Shown here piece after piece: positions 43,058 to 52,647 of a stretch of 64,000 nucleotides of DNA. Below the pieces are notes generated by a model. That model worked only from the letters and a program-made list of their open reading frames with translations, made no database searches and was not told where the DNA came from. This stretch comes from Nigerium sp. (GTDB lineage: Bacteria > Actinomycetota > Actinomycetes > Propionibacteriales > Propionibacteriaceae): positions 310,001 through 374,000 of the forward strand of contig JADJTH010000009.1 in assembly GCA_016711325.1 (NCBI GenBank), written 5' to 3'. The stretch's first letter is position 1, and each line of letters starts with the position of its first letter. Position numbers and translations under genes: made by a program.

Positions 43058-44467
43058 ATGAAACCGCTCGTTGTACGAAGCGCGCTGGTCGCTTCGGTCG
43101 GTGGCCTGATCTTCGGGTTCGACACCGCTGTCATCTCCGGCACCACCAGCCAACTCAAGGACTACTTCCACCTCGACGACGCCTACCTCGGCTGGGCCGT
43201 GGGCATGGCCCTGCTCGGCACCATCCTCGGCGCCCTCACCGCAGGCAAGCCCGCTGACCGGTACGGACGCAAGAAGGTCCTGTTCGTCATCGGCGTCCTC
43301 TACCTCACCGGTGCGCTCGGTTCGGCGTTCGCCACCAACATCGTCACCCTCGAGATCTTCCGATTCCTCGGCGGCATCGGCGTCGGCGCAGCCTCCGTGT
43401 GCGCACCCATCTACACCGCCGAGATCGCCCCGGCCAAGGTCCGCGGTCGCCTGGTCGGCCTCGTCCAGTTCAACATCGTCCTCGGCATCCTGCTCGCCTA
43501 CCTGTCCAACACCATCGTCCGCAACCTCGTCGGCGATCCGACCGTCGACTGGCGCTGGATGTTCGGCGTCATGGCCGTCCCCTCGGCCATCTTCCTGGTG
43601 ATGCTGTTCACCGTTCCCGAAACGCCCCGCTGGCTGATGGCCAACGGGCGGGAAGCGCAGGGACGCGCCGTCATCGCCAAGCTGACGATGTCCTCCGACG
43701 AGGCCCACCAGCAGATCACCGAGATCCAGGAATCGCTCGCCGCCTCCAGCGACGACTCCAAGGTGCCGTTCTTCACCAGGCCGCACGCGAAGGTGATCAT
43801 GCTCGCCTTCATGATCGCCATGTTCAACCAGATGTCCGGCATCAACGCCATCTTGTACTACGCCCCCGTCGTCATGCAGAAGGCCGGCGCCAGCACCGAT
43901 GCCGCCTTCATGATGAGCGTCGGCGTGGGCTTCATGAACCTCGTCGCCACCATGGCCGCCCTCACGGTGATCGACAAGATCGGGCGCCGCAGCCTGATGA
44001 TCATCGGCTCCATCGGCTACCTGGTCAGCCTCGGATTCCTGTCCGGCCTGATGTTCTACTACGAGAACGCACTCGGCGGCGCCTTCGACGGCACCTCCAG
44101 CATCCTCGTCCTCCTCGGCCTGCTCGTGTTCATCGCAGCGCACGCGTTCGGTCAGGGCTCGGTCATCTGGGTGTTCATCTCCGAGATCTTCCCCAACCGC
44201 ATCCGCGGTCGCGGCCAGTCGTTCGGCTCCCTCACCCACTGGGTGTTCGCCTGGCTGACCTCGACGCTGTTCCCGCCGGTCATCGGCGCCCTCGGAGGCG
44301 GCGTCGCCTTCGGCGTCTTCGCCGTGTTCATGCTCGGCCAGCTCGTCTGGGTTCTCAAGGTGATGCCCGAAACCAAGGGCGTTCCCCTCGAGGAAATGGA
44401 AGCCAAGCTCGGCCTCACCCACGACCCCAACGCAAAGGCCGACCCGCTCGCCGCCAAGGGCCACTGA
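43058..44467 (+). CDS. Sugar porter family MFS transporter
   Basis: A 12-helix major facilitator of about 469 residues, most likely a proton-coupled sugar importer. Sugar-porter signatures are GGLIFGFDTAVISG at the start, GKPADRYGRKK in loop 2-3, PETPRWLM in the central loop, NQMSGINAILYYAP in helix 7 and PETKGVPLEEME at the end. The ATG at 43058 fits the TAGCAT spacing; an ATG at 43049 with AGGAA ten bases upstream adds only three residues. A strong terminator follows, so the gene stands alone. Confidence 0.95.
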   Translation: MKPLVVRSALVASVGGLIFGFDTAVISGTTSQLKDYFHLDDAYLGWAVGMALLGTILGALTAGKPADRYGRKKVLFVIGVLYLTGALGSAFATNIVTLEIFRFLGGIGVGAASVCAPIYTAEIAPAKVRGRLVGLVQFNIVLGILLAYLSNTIVRNLVGDPTVDWRWMFGVMAVPSAIFLVMLFTVPETPRWLMANGREAQGRAVIAKLTMSSDEAHQQITEIQESLAASSDDSKVPFFTRPHAKVIMLAFMIAMFNQMSGINAILYYAPVVMQKAGASTDAAFMMSVGVGFMNLVATMAALTVIDKIGRRSLMIIGSIGYLVSLGFLSGLMFYYENALGGAFDGTSSILVLLGLLVFIAAHAFGQGSVIWVFISEIFPNRIRGRGQSFGSLTHWVFAWLTSTLFPPVIGALGGGVAFGVFAVFMLGQLVWVLKVMPETKGVPLEEMEAKLGLTHDPNAKADPLAAKGH

Positions 44468-44507
44468 GCACGCGTCGCCGCTCTCCGACCCGCACCTCTC
44501 ACACCTC

Positions 44508-44538
44508 GTCCCGCCCCGGAGCAGTTCCGGGGCGGGAC
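44508..44538 (+). terminator. Terminator after sugar transporter
   Basis: A perfect 13-bp stem (GTCCCGCCCCGGA and its complement) with a GCAGT loop, 40 nt after the stop and before the convergent thiE-like gene. Confidence 0.78.
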
Positions 44539-44584
44539 TCGCCGCGTCAGGCGGCGCGGCGCACGCTCCCGGCGACCAGCAGGG

Positions 44585-45325
44585 TCAGCGAGACGGGTGG
44601 CCCCCGCGGCCCTTCAGGTCGGAGGGCAGATTCAAGGTGGGCCGCTGGCCGAACGCCGCCGCCGTGACGGCCTCCATGCGCGGATCGTCGTTCCAGGCCG
44701 CCCGCAGCCGCTCCTTGATCGCATGGGCCGCCCCCTCAGGGTTCGCGGCGCGCGTGATCGCCCCGCCGACCGCGACCCGCATCGCGCCGGCGCGTAGCAC
44801 GGCACCGAGCGAGTCCTGGGTGATGCCGCCGACCGCGAACCACGGCTTGGACCGCGGGTGATACGCGGGCGCATTCCGGGCGACGTAGCGGATCCGCTCC
44901 AGGCCCGGCCCCACCATCAGGAAGTCGACCTCGGGGTGCGCCAGCGCGACGTCGGTATCCGCGTCCGAGGAACACCGGCGACCGATCATCGTCCACTCTC
45001 CGACCAGCCGGCGGGTGCGGGCCGGATCGGCCTCTGCGTCGGCGAGCACGAACAGGTCGGGCGACAGTTGCGCGGCGCGCACCGGACGCCCGAAATAACC
45101 GGTAAGGCCCTGGGTGGCGCGAGCGGCCATGGTGATGGACGCCAAGCCCACCTCGGCGGTATCGTCGGCGATCGCGTCGGCCAGATCCTCGTCCAGCATC
45201 ACGATGTCGGCACCACCGGCGTAACTGGCTTCGGCGAGCGCGCCCACGGCGTCCGGCTCATCGGGTGCGATGTGCATCAAGCGGGCGAGCCGGAGCCGGG
45301 CGGCGATCCCCATCAGTGCGGTCAC
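44585..45325 (-). CDS. thiE: Thiamine-phosphate synthase-like protein
   Basis: A 246-residue TIM-barrel protein of the ThiE family, which joins hydroxymethylpyrimidine diphosphate and thiazole phosphate. GGADIVMLDED, DFLMVGPG and WFAVGGITQDSLGAVLRAGA with VAVGGAIT fit the product-phosphate end of the fold. The sequence diverges from classical ThiE in the middle, so a related role is possible. I chose the GTG at 45325; an ATG at 45313 is also possible. It is divergent from pknL. Confidence 0.75.
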   Translation of the reverse strand: MTALMGIAARLRLARLMHIAPDEPDAVGALAEASYAGGADIVMLDEDLADAIADDTAEVGLASITMAARATQGLTGYFGRPVRAAQLSPDLFVLADAEADPARTRRLVGEWTMIGRRCSSDADTDVALAHPEVDFLMVGPGLERIRYVARNAPAYHPRSKPWFAVGGITQDSLGAVLRAGAMRVAVGGAITRAANPEGAAHAIKERLRAAWNDDPRMEAVTAAAFGQRPTLNLPSDLKGRGGHPSR

Positions 45326-45441
45326 AGGACCAGCCTGCCATAAGCACGGCGGGTCGTGCCCCTCCCCGGCCGGCGGGATGCCTAGACTCGGCTCCAGCCT
45401 GGCATGGCTACTCTTCCCCGACACTCATGCCGGAGAATCCT

Positions 45442-47487
45442 GTGACGTCTGAGCGCACCACCGGCCCCATCGGCCACGTTCTTGACGACCGCTACGAGGT
45501 CGTCAAGAAGTTGGCGCGCGGCGGCATGGCGACCGTCTACGTCGCCCACGACCTGCGGCTGTCGCGCACGGTCGCGATCAAGGTGATGAACGACGGGCTC
45601 GGCGACACGGGCGAGTTCTCCGCCCGGTTCGACGCCGAAGCCCGGGCGGCCGCCCGCCTCACCCACCCGAACGTGGTCAGCGTCTTCGACCAGGGCTCCG
45701 ACGACGGACGCCCCTACATCGTCATGGAGTACGTGCCCGGCTTCACGCTGCGGCAGGTGATCACCCGCGAGGCGCCCATGGATCCGCGCCGCGCGGTCGA
45801 GCTGATCGAACCGGTCTGCGCCGCGCTCGCCGCCGCGCACGCCGCGGGGCTGATCCACCGCGACGTGAAGCCCGAGAACGTCCTCATCTCCGAGCGCGGC
45901 CAGGTGAAGGTGGCCGACTTCGGCCTCGCGCGGGCTGTCACCGCGCAGTCGCACGCGGGCACGGCCGGCCTGGTGATCGGCACGGTCAGCTACATCGCGC
46001 CCGAACTGGTCACCAAGGGCCGCGCCGACCCGCGCTCGGACGTCTACTCGCTCGGCATCGTGCTCTACGAGATGCTGACCGGACGCAAGCCGCACCGCGG
46101 AGACACCCCGATCCAGGTCGCCTACAGCCACGTGCACAACCAGATCGGGCCGCCGTCGTCCGAGGTGTCCACGACCTGGCGCGACGGGCGCGGCGGCATC
46201 CCGCCCTATCTGGACGCGCTGGTCACCACGGCCGCGAACCGCGACCGCCCGCTGCGCCCGCGCGACGCGGGTGTCCTGCTCGGGCACCTGCGCGCGGTCA
46301 AGGACGCCCTGGCCCGCGGCGTCGCCGACGACCCGGCGCTGGACGCCCGCGTGCGCCGGACGGAGCCCCACGAGGCGAGCGCCACCACGACCGCCGTGCC
46401 GACGCTGCCCCCGCGCATGGGCGCCGAGCGGCAGTTCACGCCCGTCACGCCGGTCTCTCCCGCGTTCGACGTGACCGCCGACGGCGCGCCCTTCTACAGC
46501 AACGGCCCCACGCCCTACTCGCCGGCTTCGCCGCACACGCGGGCACTCCCGGCCCTGGACGAGGGCGCCGTCGTGCCCGCCACCGCATCCGGCACGCGCG
46601 ACGTGGCCCGCTGGCGACGCTTCGCGGCGATCGTGGCCGTGCTGGCCGTCCTCGGCGGCACCGGTTGGGGCGGATGGTGGCTGGTCGAAGGACGCTGGAC
46701 GATCACCCCGGCGCTGGCCACCCTCACCCAGGGGCAGGCCGAGGACCAGGTCGCCGGGCTGGAGTTCACGCTGACCTTCCAGCAGGAATACTCCGAGGAC
46801 GTCCCCGCCGGCGCGATCATCCGCACCGAACCGGGCGGTGACCAGCGCGTCCTGCGCGGCGGCACGGTCACCGCGTGGCTGTCGCGCGGTCCCGAACGCT
46901 ACGGCGTGCCCGACGTGACGCGGACGACGCTCGACGAGGCGACCCAGGCCATCGGCGAGAACTCACTGACCGTCGGCGACGTCGCCCAGTCCTACCACGA
47001 CACCGTCGCCGAAGGACGCGTCATCTCCCAGGGCGTCGACCCGGGCACCCAGGCCAAGCGCGACACCCCCGTGTCGCTGGTGATCTCGCGCGGCCCGGCG
47101 CCGGTGGCGGTCGTCAGCTTCGTCGGCAAGCCGGCGTCCGAACTGGACGCGTGGGCCGGCGAGAACGCGATCCGCCTCTCCGTCGCGTCCGAGAACCACG
47201 ACACCGTGCCGCGCGGTGCCGTGATCGCCCAGGATCCCGCCTCGGGCGAGGTGCGCCGCGGCGACGCCATGGCCGTCCTCGTGTCGAAGGGCCCGGTGAT
47301 GGTCACCGTACCGACGGGGCTGCGCGGCCAGGGCCAGCAGGTGGCGTCCCAGCGGGTGCGCGACGCCGGGCTGGTGCCCGAGCTCAAGCGCGTGGTCCCC
47401 AACGGCCTGGGTTGGGTGATCGGGTCCGAGCCGGGCGAGGGCGCCAGTGTGCCCAAGGGATCGACGGTCATCCTCAATATCGTCTGA
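45442..47487 (+). CDS. pknL: Ser/Thr protein kinase with PASTA domains (PknL type)
   Basis: A 681-residue membrane receptor kinase. The kinase domain (about 14-280) has the P-loop LARGGMATVYVA, catalytic HRDVKPENVL, DFGLARAV and YIAPELVTKGRADPRSDVYSLG. A linker and one membrane helix (about 395-417, FAAIVAVLAVLGGTGWGGWWL) lead to about four extracellular PASTA repeats (about 425-681) that sense muropeptides or lipid II in this family. Position between metF/idsA and aroG matches PknL. GTG with GGAGAA upstream is preferred; an ATG at 45427 is the alternative. The 3' end overlaps argE tail to tail. Confidence 0.93.
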   Translation: MTSERTTGPIGHVLDDRYEVVKKLARGGMATVYVAHDLRLSRTVAIKVMNDGLGDTGEFSARFDAEARAAARLTHPNVVSVFDQGSDDGRPYIVMEYVPGFTLRQVITREAPMDPRRAVELIEPVCAALAAAHAAGLIHRDVKPENVLISERGQVKVADFGLARAVTAQSHAGTAGLVIGTVSYIAPELVTKGRADPRSDVYSLGIVLYEMLTGRKPHRGDTPIQVAYSHVHNQIGPPSSEVSTTWRDGRGGIPPYLDALVTTAANRDRPLRPRDAGVLLGHLRAVKDALARGVADDPALDARVRRTEPHEASATTTAVPTLPPRMGAERQFTPVTPVSPAFDVTADGAPFYSNGPTPYSPASPHTRALPALDEGAVVPATASGTRDVARWRRFAAIVAVLAVLGGTGWGGWWLVEGRWTITPALATLTQGQAEDQVAGLEFTLTFQQEYSEDVPAGAIIRTEPGGDQRVLRGGTVTAWLSRGPERYGVPDVTRTTLDEATQAIGENSLTVGDVAQSYHDTVAEGRVISQGVDPGTQAKRDTPVSLVISRGPAPVAVVSFVGKPASELDAWAGENAIRLSVASENHDTVPRGAVIAQDPASGEVRRGDAMAVLVSKGPVMVTVPTGLRGQGQQVASQRVRDAGLVPELKRVVPNGLGWVIGSEPGEGASVPKGSTVILNIV

Positions 47488-48649
47488 GGTGCCCGATCAG
47501 CCTGTCGACGAACGCCTCGCACAGCGCGAGTTGCGCGGGATCGATGAACTCGTCGGGCTTGTGCGCCTGCGCGATGTCGCCGGGCCCGCACACGACCGTG
47601 GAGATCCCCGCCCGCGCGTAGACGCCCGCCTCGGTGCCGTAGGTGACCTTGGCGGGTTCCACCTGCAGACCGAGCTCGCGGCCGAGCGCGACGACGGCGG
47701 CATCCTCGGGAGTGTCGAGTCCGACGGTCTGGGCGCGCACGTCGACCTCGACGCGAGCCGTGGCGTCCTCGGTGCGCATGGCCGCCTCGATCACGCGGCA
47801 ACGCTCGCGGAACGCCTCGATCTCGGCGGCATCCTGCTCGGGGGTGCCGATCGAGCGGAACTCCAGGGTGAGCGTGCACAGCGCCGGGACGATGTTCACG
47901 CCGTTGCCGCCGGCGATCATCGTGACCGCGCCCGTGGTGGAGGGGATCGGGTAGGCCTCGTCGAAGGGGCCGTCGACCCGCCAGGCGTCGCAGCGGGCGC
48001 GCCAGTAGGCAACCAGGTCGGCGGCGTAGTGGATCGCGTTGACCCCGTGCGTGGGCAGCGAACTGTGGGCCGCCACGCCGTACAGGCGCGCGTCCAGCAG
48101 GTTGATCGACTTGTGGCCACGGATCATCCGCATCGACGTGGGTTCGCCCACGAAGCACACTCGCGGCGCGATCCCCGCCGAGGCCAGCGACTCGACCAGG
48201 GGCCGCGCGCCCAGGCAGCCGACTTCCTCGTCGTAGCTGAGCGCCACGTGGACGGGTTCGGTCAGCGCGGTGCCGGCCAGGCGCTCCAGCGCCGCGATGA
48301 CCACGGCGTTGAAGCCCTTCATGTCGGAGGTACCGCGGCCGTACAGCAGCCCGTCCCGCGCGGTGAGGGTGTACGGGTCGGACGTCCAGGGCTGCCCGTC
48401 GGTGGGCACGACGTCGGAATGCCCGCTCAGCATCACGCCCCCCTCGGTGCGGCCGTCGGCGTCCGGAACGGTGATCAGCAGGTTCGCCTTGATCGCGTCG
48501 GCGTCCGGAAAGACGCCGACCGGAAGGCCGAGGCCACGGGCGTGCCCGGCGACCAGGTCGATCAGCGGCAGGTTGGAGTCGCGGCTCGTGGTGTCGAGCG
48601 CGACGAGCCGGCCCAGCCAGTCGACGACCGCGGGCGAAGGATCCGTCAT
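47474..48649 (-). CDS. argE: Acetylornithine deacetylase-like M20 peptidase
   Basis: A 391-residue zinc amidohydrolase of the M20 family, most like ArgE, which releases ornithine from N-acetylornithine. Metal ligands sit in LSGHSDVVP, GRGTSDMKG, YDEEVGCLGA (catalytic Glu) and VGEPTSM, with the last His in AQAHKPDEFI. The dimerisation domain is at about 180-290. Substrate is inferred from the TSDMKG and EPT motifs. Its last 14 bp overlap the pknL stop on the opposite strand. Confidence 0.88.
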   Translation of the reverse strand: MTDPSPAVVDWLGRLVALDTTSRDSNLPLIDLVAGHARGLGLPVGVFPDADAIKANLLITVPDADGRTEGGVMLSGHSDVVPTDGQPWTSDPYTLTARDGLLYGRGTSDMKGFNAVVIAALERLAGTALTEPVHVALSYDEEVGCLGARPLVESLASAGIAPRVCFVGEPTSMRMIRGHKSINLLDARLYGVAAHSSLPTHGVNAIHYAADLVAYWRARCDAWRVDGPFDEAYPIPSTTGAVTMIAGGNGVNIVPALCTLTLEFRSIGTPEQDAAEIEAFRERCRVIEAAMRTEDATARVEVDVRAQTVGLDTPEDAAVVALGRELGLQVEPAKVTYGTEAGVYARAGISTVVCGPGDIAQAHKPDEFIDPAQLALCEAFVDRLIGHLRRY

Positions 48650-48659
48650 GTCCCTCGCC

Positions 48660-49307
48660 TCAGGACGCCGGCGTCCACGGCCGCGACGAGCGCAGATCCT
48701 GGACGGCGGTGGGCGTCATCTCGTTGTAGCGGCCGAAGGCGAGGCCCCAGCCGCGCTCGGAGAGCAGCCCCTCGTGGATGCCGAACCCGTGCGGCGCGTT
48801 CAGCGCGCGCAGGAAGTCGACGTGCTCCTTCATCGCCGCCCACGGCCCCATCATCGGCACGCCGACCACGTCGACGCCCGCGGGGACCGCGTCCAGGCTG
48901 TCGCCGGGGTGGAAGAATGTCGGCTCGCCCTCGGCGCTCACCACGAGGCCGACGTTGCCGACGCGCGGGATGTCGCGGTGGATGATCGCGTGCAGTCCGC
49001 CGACGGCGTCGATGCGGACGCCGCCCAGCTCCACCGACTCGTCTTCGGCGATGCCCTGGGCGCGGTCGCCGAGATCGACGTGGGTGAGGACGCCGGGCTC
49101 GACCCACACGGCGGCGTCCGGGTTGGCGGCGAGCAGTGCGCCCGCGTGCTGCGGATCGATGTGATCGGGGTGCAGGTGCGTGACCAGGATCGCGTCCAGG
49201 CCGGTCAGGCCGTGCCAGCGATCGGAGAAGTTGCCGGGATCGACGAGGATCCGCCGGTCCGCGACCTCGACCAGGACGGCGGAGTGCCCCAGGTGTGTGA
49301 TCTGCAT
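48660..49307 (-). CDS. MBL-fold metal-dependent hydrolase
   Basis: A 215-residue metallo-beta-lactamase-fold hydrolase of the UlaG-like/UPF0173 group. The start MQITHLGHSAVLVEV, the metal motif VTHLHPDHID (about 42-51) and FFHPGDSLDAVP are diagnostic. The substrate is unknown. The ATG follows TATGCT by six bases. It is followed 10 bp later by argE, so the two may be cotranscribed. Confidence 0.9.
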   Translation of the reverse strand: MQITHLGHSAVLVEVADRRILVDPGNFSDRWHGLTGLDAILVTHLHPDHIDPQHAGALLAANPDAAVWVEPGVLTHVDLGDRAQGIAEDESVELGGVRIDAVGGLHAIIHRDIPRVGNVGLVVSAEGEPTFFHPGDSLDAVPAGVDVVGVPMMGPWAAMKEHVDFLRALNAPHGFGIHEGLLSERGWGLAFGRYNEMTPTAVQDLRSSRPWTPAS

Positions 49308-49313
49308 GACCCC

Positions 49314-49319
49314 AGCATA
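49314..49319 (-). promoter_or_regulatory. -10 box of leaderless MBL hydrolase gene
   Basis: TATGCT on the minus strand, 6 nt before the ATG at 49307. Confidence 0.5.
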
Positions 49320-49357
49320 GGTAGCCTTCGCACGCGCGTCACCGGCGCGGCGCCGGC

Positions 49358-50374
49358 TCAGGCGGCGAGGATTCCCGCCAGCACCCGGCCGGCGTCGGCG
49401 CATTGCCCGCCGGTGACGTCGCGGTGGGTCACCGCCCGGACGACGCGGGCGCCCACCGCGGACAACCGGACGCCCCGGGCGCCGGCCCGCGCGACCACCT
49501 CGCCGGCGGACAGCTCCCCGGTCGGCACGATCACGATGTTGGTCTCGGGCTCGGGAACCTCGACGCCGGCCGCGGTCAGCTCGGCGCTGAAGCCGCGCGC
49601 CGCGGCGTGGTCGGCCGCGAGCGGCGCGACGTGGTGGTCGAGCGCGTACAGGCACGCCGCCGCGAGCAGGCCGGCCTGGCGCCAGCCGCCGCCCAGCCGC
49701 TTGCGCAGGATCCGCGCGGACGCCATCTGCTCCGCGCTGCCGACCAGCACCGACCCGACCGGCGCGCCGAGGCCCTTGCTGAAGCAGACGCTCACCGTGT
49801 CGAACAGGCGTCCGTAGGTGTCCAGGCGGACGCCGGTGGCGACGTGCGCGTTCCACAGCCGAGCGCCGTCGAGGTGCAGCCCGACGCCGGCATCGCGGCA
49901 CAGGTCGCTCACCGCCGTCAGCGCACCAAGGTCCTGCACGGTCCCGCCGCCGAAGTTGTGGGTGTTCTCGATCGCGACGCAGGCGGTCGACACCAGATAG
50001 GGGCCGGCGTCCGGGGCCAGCAACTGCTCGACCGCGGCCGGCGACACCCGCCCGTCCGCGGTGACCCAGGTGCGCATGGTCACGCCCGTCAGTGCCCCGT
50101 GCGCGCCCATCTCGGCCCGCGCGATGTGCGCGCCGGAGTCGCAGAGCACCTCCTGGCCGGGCCGGACGTGCTGGGCGACACCGAGCACGTTGGCCAGCGA
50201 ACCCGTGGCGCAGAACAGTCCGGCCTCGTGGCCGAGCAGCGTCGCCACCCGGGTCTCGAGTGCGGCGACGGTCGGATCCTCGCCGTAGACGTCGTCGCCG
50301 ACCGCCGCGTCGGCCATCGCCGCGCGCATCGCGTCGGTCGCGACGGTGAGGGTGTCGGAACGGAGGTCGATCAT
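49358..50374 (-). CDS. Low-specificity threonine aldolase
   Basis: A PLP enzyme of 338 residues that splits threonine or allo-threonine to glycine and acetaldehyde. It begins MIDLRSDTLT. DDVYGEDPTV, GLHLDGARLWNA and the PLP lysine in VSVCFSKGLGAPVGSVL (about 195-211) match the family. Its start overlaps the aroG stop as TGATG, implying coupled translation. Confidence 0.93.
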   Translation of the reverse strand: MIDLRSDTLTVATDAMRAAMADAAVGDDVYGEDPTVAALETRVATLLGHEAGLFCATGSLANVLGVAQHVRPGQEVLCDSGAHIARAEMGAHGALTGVTMRTWVTADGRVSPAAVEQLLAPDAGPYLVSTACVAIENTHNFGGGTVQDLGALTAVSDLCRDAGVGLHLDGARLWNAHVATGVRLDTYGRLFDTVSVCFSKGLGAPVGSVLVGSAEQMASARILRKRLGGGWRQAGLLAAACLYALDHHVAPLAADHAAARGFSAELTAAGVEVPEPETNIVIVPTGELSAGEVVARAGARGVRLSAVGARVVRAVTHRDVTGGQCADAGRVLAGILAA

Positions 50375-51762
50375 CACAGCTCGCGCGGGGTGAACTCCTG
50401 GACGGGGTTGACCCCGCGGCGGACGATGTCCTCGCGCAGGCGCTCGGCGAGGTAGAACGCCAGCTCGATGCCCTGGTCGCGGTTCAGGCGGGGGTCGCAC
50501 GCCGTCTCGTAGCGGTCGGCCAGGTCGGCGTCCGTCAGTTCGTTGGCGCCACCGACGCACTCGGTGACGTTGTTGCCCGTCAGCTCGAGGTGGACCCCGC
50601 CCGGCCAGGTGCCGAGTTCGGCGTGCACGTCGAAGAAGCCGTCGACCTCGTCCCAGATCACCGGGAACGCGCGGGTCTTGTAGCCACGCTCGGTCGAGTA
50701 GGTGTTGCCATGCATCGGGTCGCACACCCACGCCACCTTGCGCCCGGTCGCCTCCACGGCCTCGATCAGCGGCGGCAAGGCTTCGCGCACCTTGTCGGCG
50801 CCCATGCGGGTGATCAGCGTGAGGCGTCCGGCTTCGGCGTGCGGATCGAGTCGCTCGACCAGCGCGCGGGCGGTGTCCGGTGTCGTGGTGGGGCCGAGCT
50901 TGATGCCGATCGGGTTGCGCAGCGCGGCGAGCAGGGCGATGTGGGCCCCGTCGAGCTGCCGGGTGCGCTCGCCGATCCACAGGAGGTGCCCCGACGTGCC
51001 GTACGGCGTGCCGGTGCGCGAGTCGATGCGGGTCAGCGCGTGCTCGTACTCCATGAGCAGCGCCTCGTGCGAGGCCCAGTAGTGGACGGTGCGCAGCGCG
51101 TCGTCGCTCACGCCGCAGGCGATCATGAACGCCATCGCGCGCTCGATCTCGGCGGACAGCTGCTCGTAGGTGGCCTCGACGGGGCTGTTGCGCACGAAGT
51201 CGGCGTTCCACGAGTGGACGGTGCGCAGATCGGCGAACCCGCCGCTGACGAACGCGCGCACCAGGTTCAGCGTGGCGGCGGAGTTGTTGTACACCTCGAC
51301 GAGGCGCCGAGGGTCGTGCGCCCGGGCTTCGGGGGTGAAGTCGATGCCGTTGACGGCGTCGCCGCGGTAGGACGGCAGGGTGACACCGTCGCGCGTCTCG
51401 GTGTCGCTGCTGCGCGGCTTGGCGTACTGGCCGGCGAGCCGGCCCACTTTGACCACGGGAACCTGCGCGGCGTACTGCAGGACGACCGCCATCGACAGCT
51501 GCACGCGCAGGGCGTTGCGGATGTTCGCGGCGGTGACGGTGCCGAACGTCTCGGCGCAGTCGCCCGCCTGCAGCAGGAACGCGCGGCCGGCGGCGACGTC
51601 GGCGATGCGCGAGCGCAGGTCGTCGCACTCCCCCGCGAACACGAGCGGCGGACGCTGGCGCAGCTCCCCGACGGCGTCCGCGAGCGCCGCGGCGTCGGGG
51701 TAGTTCGGCTGCTGCGCTGCTCCGCGCGCGTGCAGGTCGTTCAGGGAAGGGATGTTCGGCAC
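50374..51762 (-). CDS. aroG: Class II 3-deoxy-7-phosphoheptulonate synthase
   Basis: Catalyses the first step of aromatic amino acid synthesis from PEP and erythrose-4-phosphate. The 462-residue plant-type enzyme has FLLQAGDCAETF, GQYAKPRSSD, WASHEALLMEYE, ERTRQLDGAH, WVCDPMHGNT and GGVHLELTGNNVTECVGG. The GTG at 51762 lies six bases after TATCCT and is preferred over an immediately preceding GTG and a longer frame that overlaps plsC. Order plsC-aroG matches Rv2182c-Rv2178c. Confidence 0.95.
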   Translation of the reverse strand: MPNIPSLNDLHARGAAQQPNYPDAAALADAVGELRQRPPLVFAGECDDLRSRIADVAAGRAFLLQAGDCAETFGTVTAANIRNALRVQLSMAVVLQYAAQVPVVKVGRLAGQYAKPRSSDTETRDGVTLPSYRGDAVNGIDFTPEARAHDPRRLVEVYNNSAATLNLVRAFVSGGFADLRTVHSWNADFVRNSPVEATYEQLSAEIERAMAFMIACGVSDDALRTVHYWASHEALLMEYEHALTRIDSRTGTPYGTSGHLLWIGERTRQLDGAHIALLAALRNPIGIKLGPTTTPDTARALVERLDPHAEAGRLTLITRMGADKVREALPPLIEAVEATGRKVAWVCDPMHGNTYSTERGYKTRAFPVIWDEVDGFFDVHAELGTWPGGVHLELTGNNVTECVGGANELTDADLADRYETACDPRLNRDQGIELAFYLAERLREDIVRRGVNPVQEFTPREL

Positions 51763-51768
51763 CACCCC

Positions 51769-51774
51769 AGGATA
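51769..51774 (-). promoter_or_regulatory. -10 box of leaderless aroG
   Basis: TATCCT on the minus strand, 6 nt before the GTG at 51762, in the 16-bp gap after plsC. Confidence 0.5.
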
Positions 51775-51778
51775 GTGC

Positions 51779-52525
51779 TCAGGAACGAGGGGCCGGCGCG
51801 GGTCCGCCACCGGGCCGGGGCTTGGTGCGGCGCTGGATCTCTTCCTCCGGCATGCCGCCGTACTTCACCGAGGTGGCGTAGGCGTCCACGTAGGACTGCC
51901 CGGTCAGCGTCTGGACCGCGGCCATCACCTCGTCGGTCACCCAGCGCAGCGTCGCGCGGTCGTGGTGCGCGTCGCGGTAGGCGGTGAAGTCGAGGGGCTT
52001 GCCGAAGCGGATGATCGGTTCGGTGGCCCACGGGATGCCGAGCCGCTTGCCGGTGAACTCGGTGTCGAGGATGCCCACCGGCACCACGACCGCGCCCGAT
52101 TCGAGGGCGAGGCGCGCCACGCCGGTCTTGCCTTTGAACATGCGCCCGTCCGGGGAGCGGGTGCCCTCGGGGAAGACGCCCACCGCTCCCCCGGCGGTCA
52201 GCACCTCGAGGACCGGCCCGAGCCCGTCCGCGGACGCCCGGCCGCCCGAACGGTCCAGCGGCACCTGGCCGACGGCCGTGAGGAACCAGGCGACGACCTT
52301 GCTGACCACGCCCCCCTTGCCGCTGAACAGCTCCGCCTTGGCGGGGAACGTCACGCGGCGCTCGATCAGTGCGGGCATGACGAAGGTGTCGGCGGCGCCG
52401 ACGTGGTTACCCGCCAGGATCACCGGTCCCGTCGCGGGGATGTTCTCCTCACCTTCGGTGCGTCCGCGGTAGCCGTGCTTGACCAGCGCCCGGAACGGGA
52501 CCTTGAAGAACTCGTACCAGCCCAT
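51779..52525 (-). CDS. plsC: 1-acylglycerol-3-phosphate acyltransferase family protein
   Basis: A 248-residue PlsC-domain acyltransferase of phospholipid synthesis. The catalytic HX4D motif is NHVGAADTF (about 40-48), and VGVFPEGTRSPDGRMFKGKTG (about 115-135) is the glycerol-phosphate-binding block. A Pro-rich C-tail ends the protein. AAGGAGG precedes the ATG. It belongs to the envelope-lipid theme of the region. Confidence 0.93.
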   Translation of the reverse strand: MGWYEFFKVPFRALVKHGYRGRTEGEENIPATGPVILAGNHVGAADTFVMPALIERRVTFPAKAELFSGKGGVVSKVVAWFLTAVGQVPLDRSGGRASADGLGPVLEVLTAGGAVGVFPEGTRSPDGRMFKGKTGVARLALESGAVVVPVGILDTEFTGKRLGIPWATEPIIRFGKPLDFTAYRDAHHDRATLRWVTDEVMAAVQTLTGQSYVDAYATSVKYGGMPEEEIQRRTKPRPGGGPAPAPRS

Positions 52526-52635
52526 GTGTGTGACCTCCTTGACCCGAAAGCCTAGGGCCTGGTGCGGGAGTCTCGAGGGACGCCCGCGTCGTCCAGGGCG
52601 TGCCCCGGCCGGACGCCGCCGCCAACGCGCTCGTT

Positions 52636-52641
52636 TACCAT
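52636..52641 (+). promoter_or_regulatory. -10 box of leaderless alpha/beta hydrolase gene
   Basis: TACCAT, 6 nt before the ATG at 52648. Confidence 0.5.
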
Positions 52642-52647
52642 GGCGTC

